This document shows, in pieces, positions 24,917 through 36,504 of a stretch of DNA of 64,000 nucleotides (the stretch's first letter is position 1; every line of letters begins with the position of its first letter). The notes under the pieces are model-generated. The model made no database searches. It saw only the letters and a program-made list of their open reading frames with translations, and was not told where the DNA came from. The translations under genes were made by a program, and so were the position numbers. Source of the stretch: Lutjanus erythropterus (Eukaryota > Chordata > Actinopteri > Lutjaniformes > Lutjanidae); contig CM034607.1 in assembly GCA_020091685.1 (NCBI GenBank), forward strand, positions 16,607,221 to 16,671,220. The letters are read 5' to 3'.

Positions 24917-25111
24917 AGGCAGATACAAAAAAACAAACTGAGCTGCAGAATTGAAATATGGACACGACCTTGTCCATTAAAATGTTAGTGGAATACTTTC
25001 CACTAACATAGTTAAGTTAGTGCCGATGTAAGAACTTGAATCTGTGACCAAATCATTTTCGTCTGAAGGGAAAATATGAAAAACAGGAGGTCTGCACACT
25101 GTCGCTGCCCT

Positions 25112-25161
25112 AAGTGCAATTTAATGGCACATTCACAAGTACGTGCCAATAAATTGCACTT
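25112..25161. repeat. Near-perfect 19-bp inverted repeat (hairpin)
   Basis: AAGTGCAATTTAATGGCAC at 25112-25130 and GTGCCAATAAATTGCACTT at 25143-25161 pair at 18 of 19 positions across a 12-base loop. Weaker pairing continues outward (GAAAATATGAAAAA near 25072 against the complement of TTTTTCCATATTTTC near 25170) after a left-side bulge of about 20 bases. It is probably a fold-back element. An RNA hairpin is possible but unsupported. Confidence 0.6.
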
Positions 25162-25444
25162 AAGGGGCCTTTTTCCATATTTTCATTACCGTCTTCTTTT
25201 AGTCCATCGCCTGCCTTAAATGGTTTGTGGATATGTCTGACAATATGTTCCATCCCAGAAACATATAAAGATGTGAGGGCTGTTACAAAAATACATCTTT
25301 AGCTGTTTGGAGAGGCCAAGAAGAGTTGTTCTTGGTTGACGTAAGTTCAGCACCAAAAAGACCAGGCAGCTGAATTAGTACACCAAAAAGCAGTTATGTC
25401 ACCTTTATGGTGATTGCATTCACTGATTCATTCAAATTCAATTT

Positions 25445-25735
25445 ATCGATTCAGATTGCGTGTGAGTTGCCCAGTTTTTGTGGTATCAGCTGTAGAGATG
25501 TCAAGATGGCACTCGACTTGAAGTGCTCAAAATGCAGAAAAAAAGAAAAATGTTTCATGGGGGACTGCCTTTTTTTCTGTACTACAAAGAAAATAGTTCC
25601 TATATGAAACTGCTCACAACAAGGTCTGTGGATTATCTTCAGTAACTTCAGTGATTTCTGGAAAGAGACATTGCTGTTGAGTTTTCCAGAAGTATTTTTT
25701 GAAACTACCACAAGCTAAGTTCCATTTACGTCCAT
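25445..25735 (+). mobile_element. Partial second copy of the 24431-24916 MITE family
   Basis: It shares 'agattgcgtgtgagttgcc', 'atcagctgtagagatgtc', 'gtggattatctt' and the T-rich middle with the family, and includes an interior portion (CACTCGACTTGAAGTGCTCA, 'gaaactgctcacaacaaggt') that is reduced in the first copy. The terminal repeats are missing or decayed. Confidence 0.65.
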
Positions 25736-27782
25736 TATATTTCAGATACATGAATCCAACATATTATTTGCAAGGATAAATCATTACTGTTTGCTTGTTT
25801 AAAAAAAACAACAAAAACAAAGAAGAACTCCCTTTGTAGAGAAAATATTGTGTTCTAAAGATGTCCTCAATAATTGGTAGACTGTTCTAAGAAACGTGTG
25901 TAGCAAACAGCAGTAAACACATCTGTCCTACAAAACTTAATCACACTAAATCTCTTCATCTTCATCACTGCCATTAACTCCAGTAAATGTGCTGCTTCCT
26001 GAGCCTCACCTGCTCACAGAATCTGAAGAGTTACTCACAGTTTTGGGGATACAGAAGGAACATCTCACATATTAAACAGCAAAGAAAAAAAAGAAAAACA
26101 TTTAATAAATATAAAAAGTGCTTTTCATTCTGCCAAGTGGATTTCACCAGCCTTACAGAGCACTTTAATCAGCAAAAAGAACCTAGCACTGTATCTCGAG
26201 TACAACACACAATATAGCTCAAGGAAAACTGACTAAAACTCGATGTCAGCAAAGACATTTTATTTAATTCATCATCATTTCATCTCCAGTCATTGCATAA
26301 ATGGTTCTGGCTGTGAAGTGAGGACAGCAGCATTGTAAGTGAGGAGAAAAGCTCAGTACTGTGGTGTCACTGCAGTCAAGGTTCCTGCAGTTTTTTCCCA
26401 CTTTTGTGTATTGCAGAAAAGTTTAAGCAGCTTGTGACTGAGACATGCGGTCTCAAAGTACCTGATTGGTTCAATGGTCCTTCAAAAAAAAAAAGCATTC
26501 AACAGACTCTTCTAAAAGCTTTCCATCCTCAAAAGGTGCTTTCACGCCAGATGAGTTCAAATAGCAAAGAAAATATTTCAGATATCAGATTTCTAAAGCC
26601 CCAAACAGTCAGGAACAAGAGTCATGGCTGCAGAGCTTCAACAATGCTTCAGTGCTTATATAAGAGTGAAGGGTCACAAAGACATTCATGAGACAAAGTT
26701 TGTAGTGATTTATAAGAGCAGTTTAGAGGGGAGAAGATAGAAGTTCACCTCTGAATAAGATTTTCACAGTATGATAATAACTTTATTTATACATTCAAAA
26801 CAAAGTTACAAAGAGTTTTACGTTAAATGCAAATAAAAATCAATAGAATCCAAACATAAGATATAAAACAAGATGTAAAAAGTAGTAAGTACAGCAGAAC
26901 AGCAGCAGGCCTTAAAGTGTAGATGTATTCTGTTGTGTCCATATTTGTTAAAGAATAATTCTCTTGTGCATGTATGGAAATGATCGTCACAGGCTTTTAA
27001 GAGGATAATAAAGTGAAAATAAGTATTCTAGTTAATGGGGACTGTGGTGGAAAATCTGAAAGTGAAAACAGGCATGAAGACCAAGATTGTCTTTGTGGTG
27101 TTTTAATAGAGTTTCACAAAGGATCAGTACGCAGTCACACAGTCACAGAAAAAAAAGATTCATCATAAAAATCAACCGAACTGAGTTTGTCGCTGAACTT
27201 TCTTTGAAGAACTCGATTGTTTTTTTCAGTCCGTCTCAAACAGGCAGACATTTTTATAGTTAAATATCCTCCAGTGTAAATTCAAACTCCATACTGCATC
27301 ACAAATTGAAGATTTAAGTGTTGTTCCAACAGAATTAAATTCAATCTAGGTTAAAAGTTAAAACTAACTGATGTTGAAAGAGAGGTTTGAATTACAGTTT
27401 CTTAACTTTGAATCTAAAAGTTTGGGGCAACATAATTTTGAGTTAAAAAACGTATTAAAGCCTTAAATTAATAATTGTGTTACTGTCACTAAAGGAGGTG
27501 GAATTTGTTTGCAAATAAAACTCGTTAACTTGGCCACAAAGAAAAGAGAAACTCTATTCACAAAGTTAAAGACCTGTAGTCATTGGTCCACCGGCCACAC
27601 CCCCATATTTCCACCTCATTAAAGGAACAAAAGGTCCCCATTAACCTGCTGTCCACACCCTCTGGTGTCCTATTGTCCAAACATGACTTATATCCACTGC
27701 TGACCACTTCAGGTCCACATCTGTGATCACTCTGCTCTGTGTGTGTGTGGGACTGGACTCCTCTGATTCTCCAGTAAACAAG

Positions 27783-28811
27783 ATGCAGGACAGGATGGAG
27801 AAGTTTGGAGCTCAGCAGCCTCTCTTTGTTCCAGCCAGCAGCTCTCAGCCACGTCTGTTCAGGAGGAGCACCACCTACCTGGCTAAGATCGCCGTCGTCC
27901 TCCAAGACGCTCCAGGCAGGATGCTCACTTTTACTCAGGTGAGGAAGAGCCAAGACATTTGAAGTGACTGCCTTTAAAAAAATGTCATGTAAAACTCAAA
28001 CTGTAGTTTTAATTTCAACATGATGTTTTCTAGTTGATGGACAAGCTGGCACCAATAATCTGTGAAGACAGAAAATCTGTTGAGAACAACGTAAGAGTCT
28101 GTTTATCAACAAACAAATGTTTTGTCAAGGTAAGGTTTTATCACTATTTGAATATTTTATATTGGGACAAGTTAACCTCTGTCTCTAAAAGCCCTGTGTT
28201 GTCTGTTTCAGATTCCAGTGGTCCCAGATTCACTGGGCAGTAAGAGAAACTACTGGAAACTGGACCTCAGTCACATCACAGCAAAGATGGTGCGTCGTCA
28301 CTTCAAAGAAATCCTGCAGCTCTTCCCTGAGTTGGCCTCCAAAGTGGAAACGGAGAACCTGAACACACCGTCAGCTCTCCATCCTCCTGAAGCTGCAGTT
28401 CAGATCAGATGCGAGGTGAAGTTCAGCAGTCCTTTCTCCATCGAATCCCTCCTGAAGAGAGACGGTCCCTCTGCTCGGGCCTCCAGAGCTTCTCCTCTGT
28501 CCACCGTGCCGCTCAGAGCCGAGCAGCAGCCTCACTTCACACACGCACGAGTCGGGACAAAGAGGAGCTTCAGCTGGGACTCTGAGGAACCTCTCCTCCT
28601 TCAAGCTCCAACTGGAAGTTCCTCCATCTACTCAACAGGGGGCAGCACACACCACAGACTCCCTGCTAAGAGGCTGAATGTGAGCACTGAGGCTTCATTC
28701 CCTCTCTACACAAGAGCGAGTGCTGCTCCCTATTTCACCAGCCCACACAGCAGTTACATCACTTACTCTGGACCCACATTTACCCATGATGCTCTCCATT
28801 TTCGCTTGTAA
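27783..28811 (+). CDS. Divergent FoxH1-like forkhead transcription factor
   Basis: FoxH1 proteins are Smad2/4 partners in Nodal/activin signalling. The exons 27783-27938, 28034-28129 and 28212-28811 give 283 residues, with clean GT-AG sites in phase 0. The forkhead domain (about residues 31-105) starts YLAKIAVVLQDAP, like FoxH1, and closes with CFVKIPV and NYWKLDLSHI, matching the FoxH1 pattern of CFxKVP and NFWxVDxSxI. Two introns cut the domain. The recognition helix reads SVENNVRVCLSTNKCF instead of the usual W..SIRHNLS..CF, so the Trp, the base-contacting His and the Asn after it are replaced. Residues 159-165 (FSIESLL) form an EH1 Groucho-binding motif, also present in FoxH1. No Smad-interaction motif of the PPNK type is visible. 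An in-frame ATG at 27795 could be the true start. The family call is good, DNA binding is doubtful, and it may be a fast-evolving paralogue of foxh1. Confidence 0.82.
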
Positions 28812-29150
28812 ATATATTTTCTCCTGCTTCCAAATTGCACTTTTATATGTTTTATGTTTTTGAGTGTACACTTAAGAGAGATTTTTTCTTTAAAATCAGG
28901 CACACAGATTCAAATCACACACGGCCCATGGATGGTCATGTGTGTCATTGTGTCTGGAATATTTCTTTTATTTGTGGCTTTATTTTGTTGAAAAGTGCAC
29001 GTTCATATACCTGCTGTTCTACATGATGTGGACCAGAACACTTTATGCATTTTTACAGTTTCTTTTGTGTTTGAGGTCAGAGTCTGATCATAAGAGGGCA
29101 GCATAGTGCCTTGTATCAAACTCAAAATGATTAAAGCTATTTCTTCTGCA
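28812..29150 (+). other. 3' UTR of the FoxH1-like gene
   Basis: Short AT-rich 3' UTR ending at the variant poly(A) signal ATTAAA 29130-29135, followed by a T-rich stretch. No closer signal is visible after the stop at 28809-28811. Confidence 0.6.
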
Positions 29151-29267
29151 TGGTCCAGCATTTTATGTGATGTTTCTGTTAAGCATTATCATTATTGGAT
29201 TATTTATAGGCATACTTTTAGCTTCCTAATCTCACCTGCAAATCTAGGTCTTCTCATGTTTAAGGTC

Positions 29268-29873
29268 AGGCTTGGGGAGTAATGGATTTCATAATTAGGA
29301 TACAAAAAGGGTAACCCTATTCCATTACAGAAAAAGACATAATCAGATTAGATACATAAAGTAAAAATGGGGATTATAAACAGGATTCAAAGTCTCAACA
29401 CCACTCTGGTCTCAGTGAAACCAACTAATCTAAGTTATCTTGCTAATCTGTCATTTCTTGTTCATTCATTCATAATGTCAATACTAGCACTACTTAAAAA
29501 TGTTTTGGGGCTGTAGGTGGTGGTGCTGGTGACCAGGGTGGTATGTGGGTAAAAACAGAGGCCCCAGACTGATTTGATGTCAGTTTGCTTGAAGTTTAAG
29601 TGTCAAGTGTGAATAGTGTAATTCACAAAGTATAGTTAAAAGTGCTGCTATTAATCTAAACGTGCATTCACACATAACAAAGGAAAGAACAGCCGGACAA
29701 AGTTAACAAACCTAACATAGAAAATAAACATTAGGCTAAACAATTTCACCATATTTGTTATTTTGAAGATTACAGAAAGTAATCAAGTTACATTACTCAC
29801 TGACTGCGTTTTCTTAAGGTAATTTGTAATTGTATGGGAATTAATTTTAAAGTAACCTTCTCAGCCCTGTTTA
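29268..29873. mobile_element. Non-autonomous element rich in 'taatc/gtaac' words
   Basis: The left part (GGCTTGGGGAGTAATGGATT, 'gggtaaccctattccattac') and the right part ('gtaatcaagttacattactc', 'aagtaaccttctcagccctg') are in inverted correspondence, as in an abundant fish repeat of about 600 bp. Partial relatives are seen near 21740 and 44010-44170. Confidence 0.6.
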
Positions 29874-30411
29874 CAATGAACTACAATAAGTAATGGTGCC
29901 ATGATAGCACATATCAAAAACTGCAAACCATTCCGTTGCATTAACCATGATAATTGGTTGACATTGTGAAATATGAACTTTCAAACCTTGTTCTCTGAAG
30001 CTGCAGTCACCCTACTTGGTGTGTGACATAATCCTGAGTTGACTGACCACTGTGGCAAGGTTACGTAGAGCAAATATGTAGTAGATGAAATCTGTTTGTT
30101 TTTCTATTTGCAGCACATCTGTGCCACAGTTGTGTTGTCTGGAACATAACCTACTTAGAATGGGAGGCCAAGCAAGATAGTGTCTCACTCTCCATCATCA
30201 CATGTTGCTGTCAGGTCAGCGGGGAAGTCGTGAGCGCAGGCAAGACAGGTGGCGCTTTACGACCCACTCACTCAACACAAGACATCTGAACTTCACAAAC
30301 AGGCTTGGTAACAAGTGAAGGGGCACACAGTGAATAGTGTGCAACAGTGCATTGGTTTATCTGGGATGTTTGAAACCAGAAACACACTAGAAGACTTAAA
30401 ATCTTGTTAGA

Positions 30412-31277
30412 GGTCAGAGGTGTGGACTCAGTCTGACTGAAGTCACAAATTTAATTACTTTAGACTTGACAAAATCAAAAAATTCTTGCAACTCAACTTG
30501 AACTTTAACACCAAAACAAGATTATAAAGTATGTTATTTATTAAGTGTTTCTAAAAATAGAACCAATCTGAAGTCTTTATGGTGGTCTTTCACAAGCCGT
30601 GTGTCTATTACTAAGAAGAATGGGAGGAGAGCATTGTGTCCAGTGAGCAAATTTTGTTTTCCCAGGATGGCGACATCATGACTCACCCCACTCTGACTGG
30701 CTTGTATTTATTAGTCTTGATGGTTTGGGTGGTTTGGGCTGAGTAGGTTATGGGTATGTTTAGGTGTGAGGAGTGTGATTGGGTAGGGTTAGGGTAAGAA
30801 TATCAGGGCAGTCAGAGGGTGAGTAATGACAGGCCTTGCCATCATAGGAAAAAATATTGCATTTGGTTAAGTGTGTCCTGTCACACTGCTGTGCAATAAC
30901 CACGTTGACAAGCACCTACCTCAAGAATATTCTTCCGAAAAACAAAGCGTTTTTGAAAGCAGCTGCTGCTGCAATGACAGGCAGGTGCTTTGTATTGTTG
31001 GTGGAAAAATATGACTCCGTCATGTAAGTAATTTCCCAAGAAAATAGGCTTCAGTCATTGGTTCCACAAGTAGAATGCATTGTTTTTCCTTGTTAGTGGG
31101 TAGCACCGTGTTGTTGTTAGGGGCCATCCATAAACATGATTGGTAGGTGGAGAGATCTCTGATCGTTTGGTATCGCATGACTTGAATTGACTTAAGTTTG
31201 GACTTAACTTGGGACTCGAGTCTAAAAACTTTACTTGCGACTTGCAAAAAAGGACTTGGTCTCACCTCTGCCAGATG
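30412..31277. mobile_element. ~865-bp element with CAGAGGTG.GAC ends
   Basis: The left end CAGAGGTGTGGACTCAGTC is mirrored at the right by GGACTTGGTCTCACCTCTG (reverse complement CAGAGGTGAGACCAAGTCC). Both sub-ends contain GACTTG/CAAGTC-type words typical of this fish family. No transposase frame is present. A related fragment lies at about 54945-55330. Confidence 0.65.
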
Positions 31278-32633
31278 AAGAAATGGAAAATTTCAGTTTG
31301 AATGGTTTGAGTCTCCACCTGGAGGCAGTAGATTTAAATCATAAGCCTCCACATACCATAACATAATGTTTACAAGAAGATACAGTGCAAATTCTCCTCC
31401 ATGTCGGGCGCCATAGCTAAGTGGTGATAAATAGGTTTTAAATAATGTGGTGCACCTCAGTTCTGAGGCAATTGCGTTTTTATTTCGATCATTATGCAGC
31501 ATTATAACTTAATGAGTTATGAGGCAAAATAACTCAATAAATTGAGTGGTCTGAGGTCAAGTTTAGATCTTACTTATTATTCATTTTACCCCCTTTACTT
31601 GACATTTCATTGCAAGGTCAGGAATTTCTTGCAGATAACATCAAAGATCATGTGAGCCTCGTAGTCGAAGGCACACTGGAGGAGGTCAGTCATGAGACAA
31701 GAACTTGGCCGGACAGAGGTCAAAGGAGAGGAGTTGGGTGAGCTCAGCATTTGGCATCGTATGCCCACGACATACTTCCACCCTGTGGGATTACTGGTGC
31801 ACGACCTAGATTGCGATGCAGCCCTCCTGCCCTCCATCTTTTTTTCCCTCCCTCCCTCCCTGCACTGACTGGTCAACAGAGATTACACTCAGAGAGCAGA
31901 GCCTGGCAGTCAGACAGAACGGCTGAGCATGTGACTGACTGAGTGACACACTGAGGAAAAAAAAAAAACACTACTCTGTCCTCTTCTTCACTGCTTCTCA
32001 TTCTCCTCTCCTTATGCTTTTGTGTAATATACACAGAGCCTTTTATCCTCGGGAGCAGCTTCTTCAGAGATATTATATTAAGTCCTCTCCCGGGATGAAA
32101 AAGACCTCAGTCAGGCACAGAAACTGCTTTGTGTTGATTGTTTACGAGTCCCAGATTTTACTGCGACATGCAGAATTTAATAGAAGTGTTCAGAACATGA
32201 TACCAGGAGATTGAACTGACGAGATTTCCTTTAATTGCATGATCAGAGAAAACTGGAGCTCCTCTGTCTCTCTGTCCATCTACTGTTGAGGATTAACTTC
32301 AGTTGCTGGTTTACTGATTGAATAAACTGGTTCACGCATTAATCCTCTGAATGGTGCATTGTGCAGAAGATACTTACTGTATTTGCTGTACAGACCAGTG
32401 TTGCTCTGTATGTCAGAGTTTTCCTGACCTTGCCCTGTGTGCGAGTGTCTCTTTATGTACGTGTGTTTTTATGTTACTCTATTTGTTAATAGGTCTTCTT
32501 TTTCCAAAACTGCACCTCTGATGTTAATCCTCCTCCCGCCGAACCAAAACTGCCTCTTCTCTCCTTCCAGATAAGAAAGAAAGATAAGAATTATTTTCTG
32601 GGTCAAAAACACAAGTGCATGCACAGTGATGTT

Positions 32634-33180
32634 TAAAGGGATAGTTCGGATTATTTGATATAGGATTGCATGAGACACTTGTCGATAGTTAGTGTATTAC
32701 CTACAGTAGATGCCAGTTGTTCATGCAATGCAATGCAATGAACTAGCAACAGAATATATTTTAGTCACTTAAAAAAGGTCTATACATATATATATATATA
32801 TATAAAAAAATCTACATCAATTTATGCATAATCTGTGTTCAGAATATTTTCACTGCTTTACCTTGCTGTCAGACAGACTTTTCTGACAGGAAACCGCTGT
32901 TCTATAAGCCAAACGTTGCACTCCCCAAACCAACCAAACTCTGTAGGGTAACTTTGGTGAATCCATACCATCCTTTTAAAACACTTAAGTCACACAATAA
33001 CACAAACAATTGATCGAGATCAAGACAGCTGTAGAACACCAACCCCTGTGTTCTGTGAAGTGAAATTACTGATATAACTATGGAGATAGCAATGTTTGGC
33101 TTAGATAACAGCGATTTCCCATCAGAAAAGGCTGATGGCAAAGTAAAGCAGTGAAAATATTCTAAATACAGGTTTCACTT
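32634..33180 (+). mobile_element. Fish repeat starting TTAAAGGGATAGTTCGGATT
   Basis: The start matches a family of repeats that open 'aaagggatagttcggatt' and continue with 'gtgtattacctacagtagat', both present here. The right part (about 32880-33150) has 'ctgttctataagccaaac' and 'ttagataacagcgatttccc'. The right boundary is uncertain. It includes a short (TA)n at 32788-32804. Confidence 0.55.
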
Positions 33181-33303
33181 AAACTGATTACTTTGATGAT
33201 TTACTATGAGTAAATAAGTTTCTGTTTCACTATAATTTGCCTGACTGCCTTTGACTCTGGCCTCTCAGCATGACCTATTGTCTATTGTCTATTGCCTATT
33301 AAC

Positions 33304-33306
<3 letters not shown>

Positions 33307-33368
<62 letters not shown>

Positions 33369-33397
33369 TGTGTGTGCGTGTGCGCGTGTGTGTGTGT
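33307..33397 (+). repeat. (TG)n microsatellite
   Basis: About 45 TG dinucleotides, nearly perfect for the first 58 bases, then interrupted by TT, CG and CGCG variants. The open frames over it encode only VCVC or THTH repeats and are not genes. Confidence 0.97.
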
Positions 33398-33732
33398 ACA
33401 TGTTTCAGGCTAATCCTAGACAGTTGCTCTGCAGCTTGTTTACATGTAGGCCAGAAGACAACGTGGGAGGCTGCTGCACTGAGAACAAATGTACTAATAT
33501 TAGCCCTCAAAGACCTATTTCCTCCCATTTCACAGTGGAGTCAAGACAAAAATATCTTACTGTCATTATTACCTAACATCTCATGTTTTGTACTATTATA
33601 CCAAATACTTAAAAAAAACAACCTACATTTTAAACACAATATTTGTAAACTACAATGTAACATTTTGTCTTATTGTAAAATAAAAGTAAGTTCATACACA
33701 GACAGAATACAGTAGGAATGTTACAGTAACAC

Positions 33733-34165
33733 CCAGTGGTGGCCAAAGACTTAAGATCCCTACTCAGAAGTAAAAGTCACAATACCAAAAACATAAAGAT
33801 AATCAATTAGAATTAAGCTTAAAGTTCAGGTAATAACAATTTAATCAGTCAAATGTGTGTAAAGTATCAAAAATAAGGATATGATTATGTAACACCCCTG
33901 TCAGTGTTATTTTATTCTAATGTTAATCAAATGTTTCAGGTGCATTATCATAACTACACAGCACTCTTATGTTAAGACTTAGATTTAACTTGATATGCTG
34001 TTGAGTGGTTGATATTGCATCATATTTAAGTTCATCATGTGTTTTGTGTTTAAGATTTAAATGTAGTCTATAGCTGTCTGATAAATGTACCAGAGTAAAA
34101 AGTAGAATATTTCCCTCTAAAGTGTGGAGAAGAGGTATAAAGTAGCATAAAATAAACTACTTAAA
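33733..34165 (+). repeat. Fish interspersed repeat ('agtaaaagt' family)
   Basis: It contains the series 'actcagaagtaaaagtcaca', 'gtaaagtatcaaaa', 'gctgtctgataaatgtacca', 'gagtaaaaagtagaatattt' and 'gtataaagtagcataaaata', typical of an abundant fish repeat. A piece in opposite orientation follows at about 34855-34920, and another copy sits at 63378-63960. Confidence 0.6.
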
Positions 34166-34244
34166 CTTTCTTTATGGCAAATGTGTTTATGTTTTAATTT
34201 TTACTCCTCGTAGTTTCCTCTTTGTATTTCCATTTAAATGTTGT

Positions 34245-34310
34245 ATAAAGCACTTTGTGACTTATGTCTGTGAAAAGTGCTATATAAATAAATGTTCTTC
34301 TTCTTCTCAT
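34245..34310 (+). repeat. Retroposon-like 3' tail
   Basis: 'aaagcactttgtgactt' then 'gaaaagtgctatataaataa' followed by TTC repeats resembles the short conserved 3' tail of fish LINE/SINE families. The rest of the element is absent. Confidence 0.45.
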
Positions 34311-34429
34311 TCTTACTTATTTAATACCAGGTGGGCCTGACCCTGAGTAAACTACTGCTGGTATGTTGTGTGTATTTTTTCTTAAAGGGACAGCGGAATA
34401 TAAAGTCTTTCAGCCTGAAGCACTTCACC

Positions 34430-34830
34430 TCCCTGAACTCCCTGTCCTCCTGCTGTAAAGTCCGTAGCAGGAGGACCGGAGGTGTCCCGAGGGCGTGGCA
34501 CTGATCGGACGGACGTCAGAGGATAAACGAGCACCACGTCGATATCCGTACACAACAACACAACCGTCGAGGCAGTCACGTCGCGCTCGTCTTCCTCGTC
34601 CCCGGTCCCGCCCTTCACCGCCCACGTCTTCTGCTGTCTTCCTCAAAACTTAACCACTGTCTCATCATTTTTACAGCCTGCCGGTTTACTCAGCCTGCTG
34701 CCGGGCTGTGCTGCGTTCAAGGCTGCACATAAGAGCCACGTATCACATAACGGGGCGTGTTTTTGTTGTGGCGGACCGGCGGTGTTTTTATTTTCAAAGC
34801 TACGTGACGCTACTTTGTGCTGCAACAACT
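34430..34830. promoter_or_regulatory. Unexplained CpG-dense block
   Basis: About 400 bases with many CG dinucleotides (for example at 34484-34625 and 34740-34815) in a long AT-rich region. It includes an acceptor-like 'catttttacag' at about 34667-34677, but no open frame with family features. Such islands often mark promoters, but no exon on either strand is evident. It could also be a recent insertion. Confidence 0.4.
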
Positions 34831-34918
34831 TGAACGAAAATAAAAAAAAAGAAGTAATTAAGTACCTAATACTTAAGAACTAGGTTGAGGTACTTTACTT
34901 CACTAGAGTATTTCCATT

Positions 34919-34920
<2 letters not shown>

Positions 34921-34977
<57 letters not shown>

Positions 34978-34978
34978 T
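34921..34978 (+). repeat. (AAT)n microsatellite
   Basis: About 19 uninterrupted AAT units. The poly-Leu minus-strand frame across it is an artefact of the repeat. Confidence 0.97.
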
Positions 34979-36504
34979 GTACACTTTTTTGTACTTTTAG
35001 AGGTATATAATGTACTTTTTGCCCATTTACATTTTCCTGGTAGCTATTACTACTTAGGCCTGTTTTACAAATTAAGATTTTACACATAAAACATATGACG
35101 CATTGTCATAAATCAAAATATGCGAAAGTATATAAATTCTTAAATAAGTTAAGGTTAGCTTCACAGCAACAAAGTGGATGAAAGTGCTGTCATTTACTTT
35201 TTCAGACACCAAGATCCTTTAAGTTGGCCTAATAATTACATTAATTATGTGTTAAATAAACTTCATTTTATTCTCATGCTCAATGTTTAACTTTAGCAAT
35301 TAATTTAAAAGTTCCAAGTTCAAGTTCAAGTCTGTCACAAGTGGAGCCATGTTTTCATTTTTATTTTTTTCTTAATATTAATTAAATCTCATTCACATTA
35401 AATAGAACATTGGAAGGTCAAAATCGTAATTATTATTAATAAAATAAAATAAATATCAGTAATCCAAAATTATGTCATTGGTGTTACTGTAGATAAAACT
35501 TTTATTCTGAAATAATGCACTGACCTTTTGAAGTTCTTCATGGACCAAGAAGTCAATGGAGGAAGTGCAGTGGATGAAGGCATGTGGTACTGTAACATTC
35601 CCATGAGCCACCACTACTTAATTATGTACCATTTTGAATGTACTTTTACTTACATTGGCATATTTTAACAGTTTAGTGTTGTTACTTTTCCTTAAATATA
35701 GGAAATACTAATATCTGACTAATTCCTCTGCCACTGTTATTTTCCTGCTTCATTAAATTTTATCCCTAATTACAGAAGCAACATTTACAACACATCGCAA
35801 GGGCAGCATTACACACAATGTCCTTGTTGTGATAACTTTGAAAGTGCTTTGCAAAGTGCTACTGAGTTGACCTGAGACTGTCGAAAGTTTACCTGTGTCT
35901 TTATGTAACACACATGGCATTTACTTTGACCAATCACGGGATATCTCAGTAGAAATTTGCCATCGATGTCCCCTTTAAATATTCTAATCACAATCAGTAT
36001 TTTTCCACTTTATAGCACTTTTTATATTTTTATTAACAGCATTTGTTTTGCCCTCAGGTTTTGTAGGAGTGACCTTTGATTTACAACAGTGATATCATGT
36101 AATTATATTACCTGCCTTAGAAGAGAGTGCTGTTTGTTTATCTTCACTATTAGGTTAATAAGGAATAATTAACATCTGGCCTATCTGGGTCACCTACTAA
36201 TTCCTCACTAACTATTAACAACAACTCAGGCAGCGAAGTAAGGGACACAATATCTCAGTGCTCCAATTTCGTGTCCAACTTTTCCCAAAACAAACTGTCA
36301 ATCATTGAAAATATGGTTCAGTGCTCACTCCTTCCTGTAGTGCCGTGTGGTTTAGCCTGCGGTGAGTTAATCAACTGTAAGTTTTCCTTAGCCATGAATG
36401 AATCTGTAACTTTGAGGACACGCGGTCACTCAGAACATCCTTCACACGCACAGAACCATGCAAGAGTCTCCTTCCAAATCCAAATCTGCACCTCAGACGC
36501 CTTA

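Larger units (their letters stand above)
23606..27700. other. Intergenic region between beta-catenin and the FoxH1-like gene
   Basis: About 4 kb of AT-rich DNA without a recognisable gene. It contains one full and one partial copy of a MITE family (24431-24916 and 25445-25735), a hairpin-forming inverted repeat (25112-25161), and an A-rich stretch at about 26765-26900 resembling a common fish repeat ('aactttatttata'). The promoter of the forkhead gene must lie toward its right end, but no TATA or CpG block is evident. Confidence 0.6.

Noticed and set aside
26404..26691. 95-codon frame between beta-catenin and the forkhead gene
   Set aside because: No recognisable family, no promoter or poly(A) context, AT-rich composition like its surroundings.
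27723..27782. Upstream in-frame ATG for the FoxH1-like gene
   Set aside because: It would add MITLLCVCVGLDSS, a hydrophobic stretch unlike any forkhead N-terminus, coded partly by a GT repeat. The ATG at 27783 or 27795 is more plausible.
33251..33715. 154-codon frame and its minus-strand partner
   Set aside because: Both are produced by the (TG)n microsatellite (VCVC and THTH peptides).
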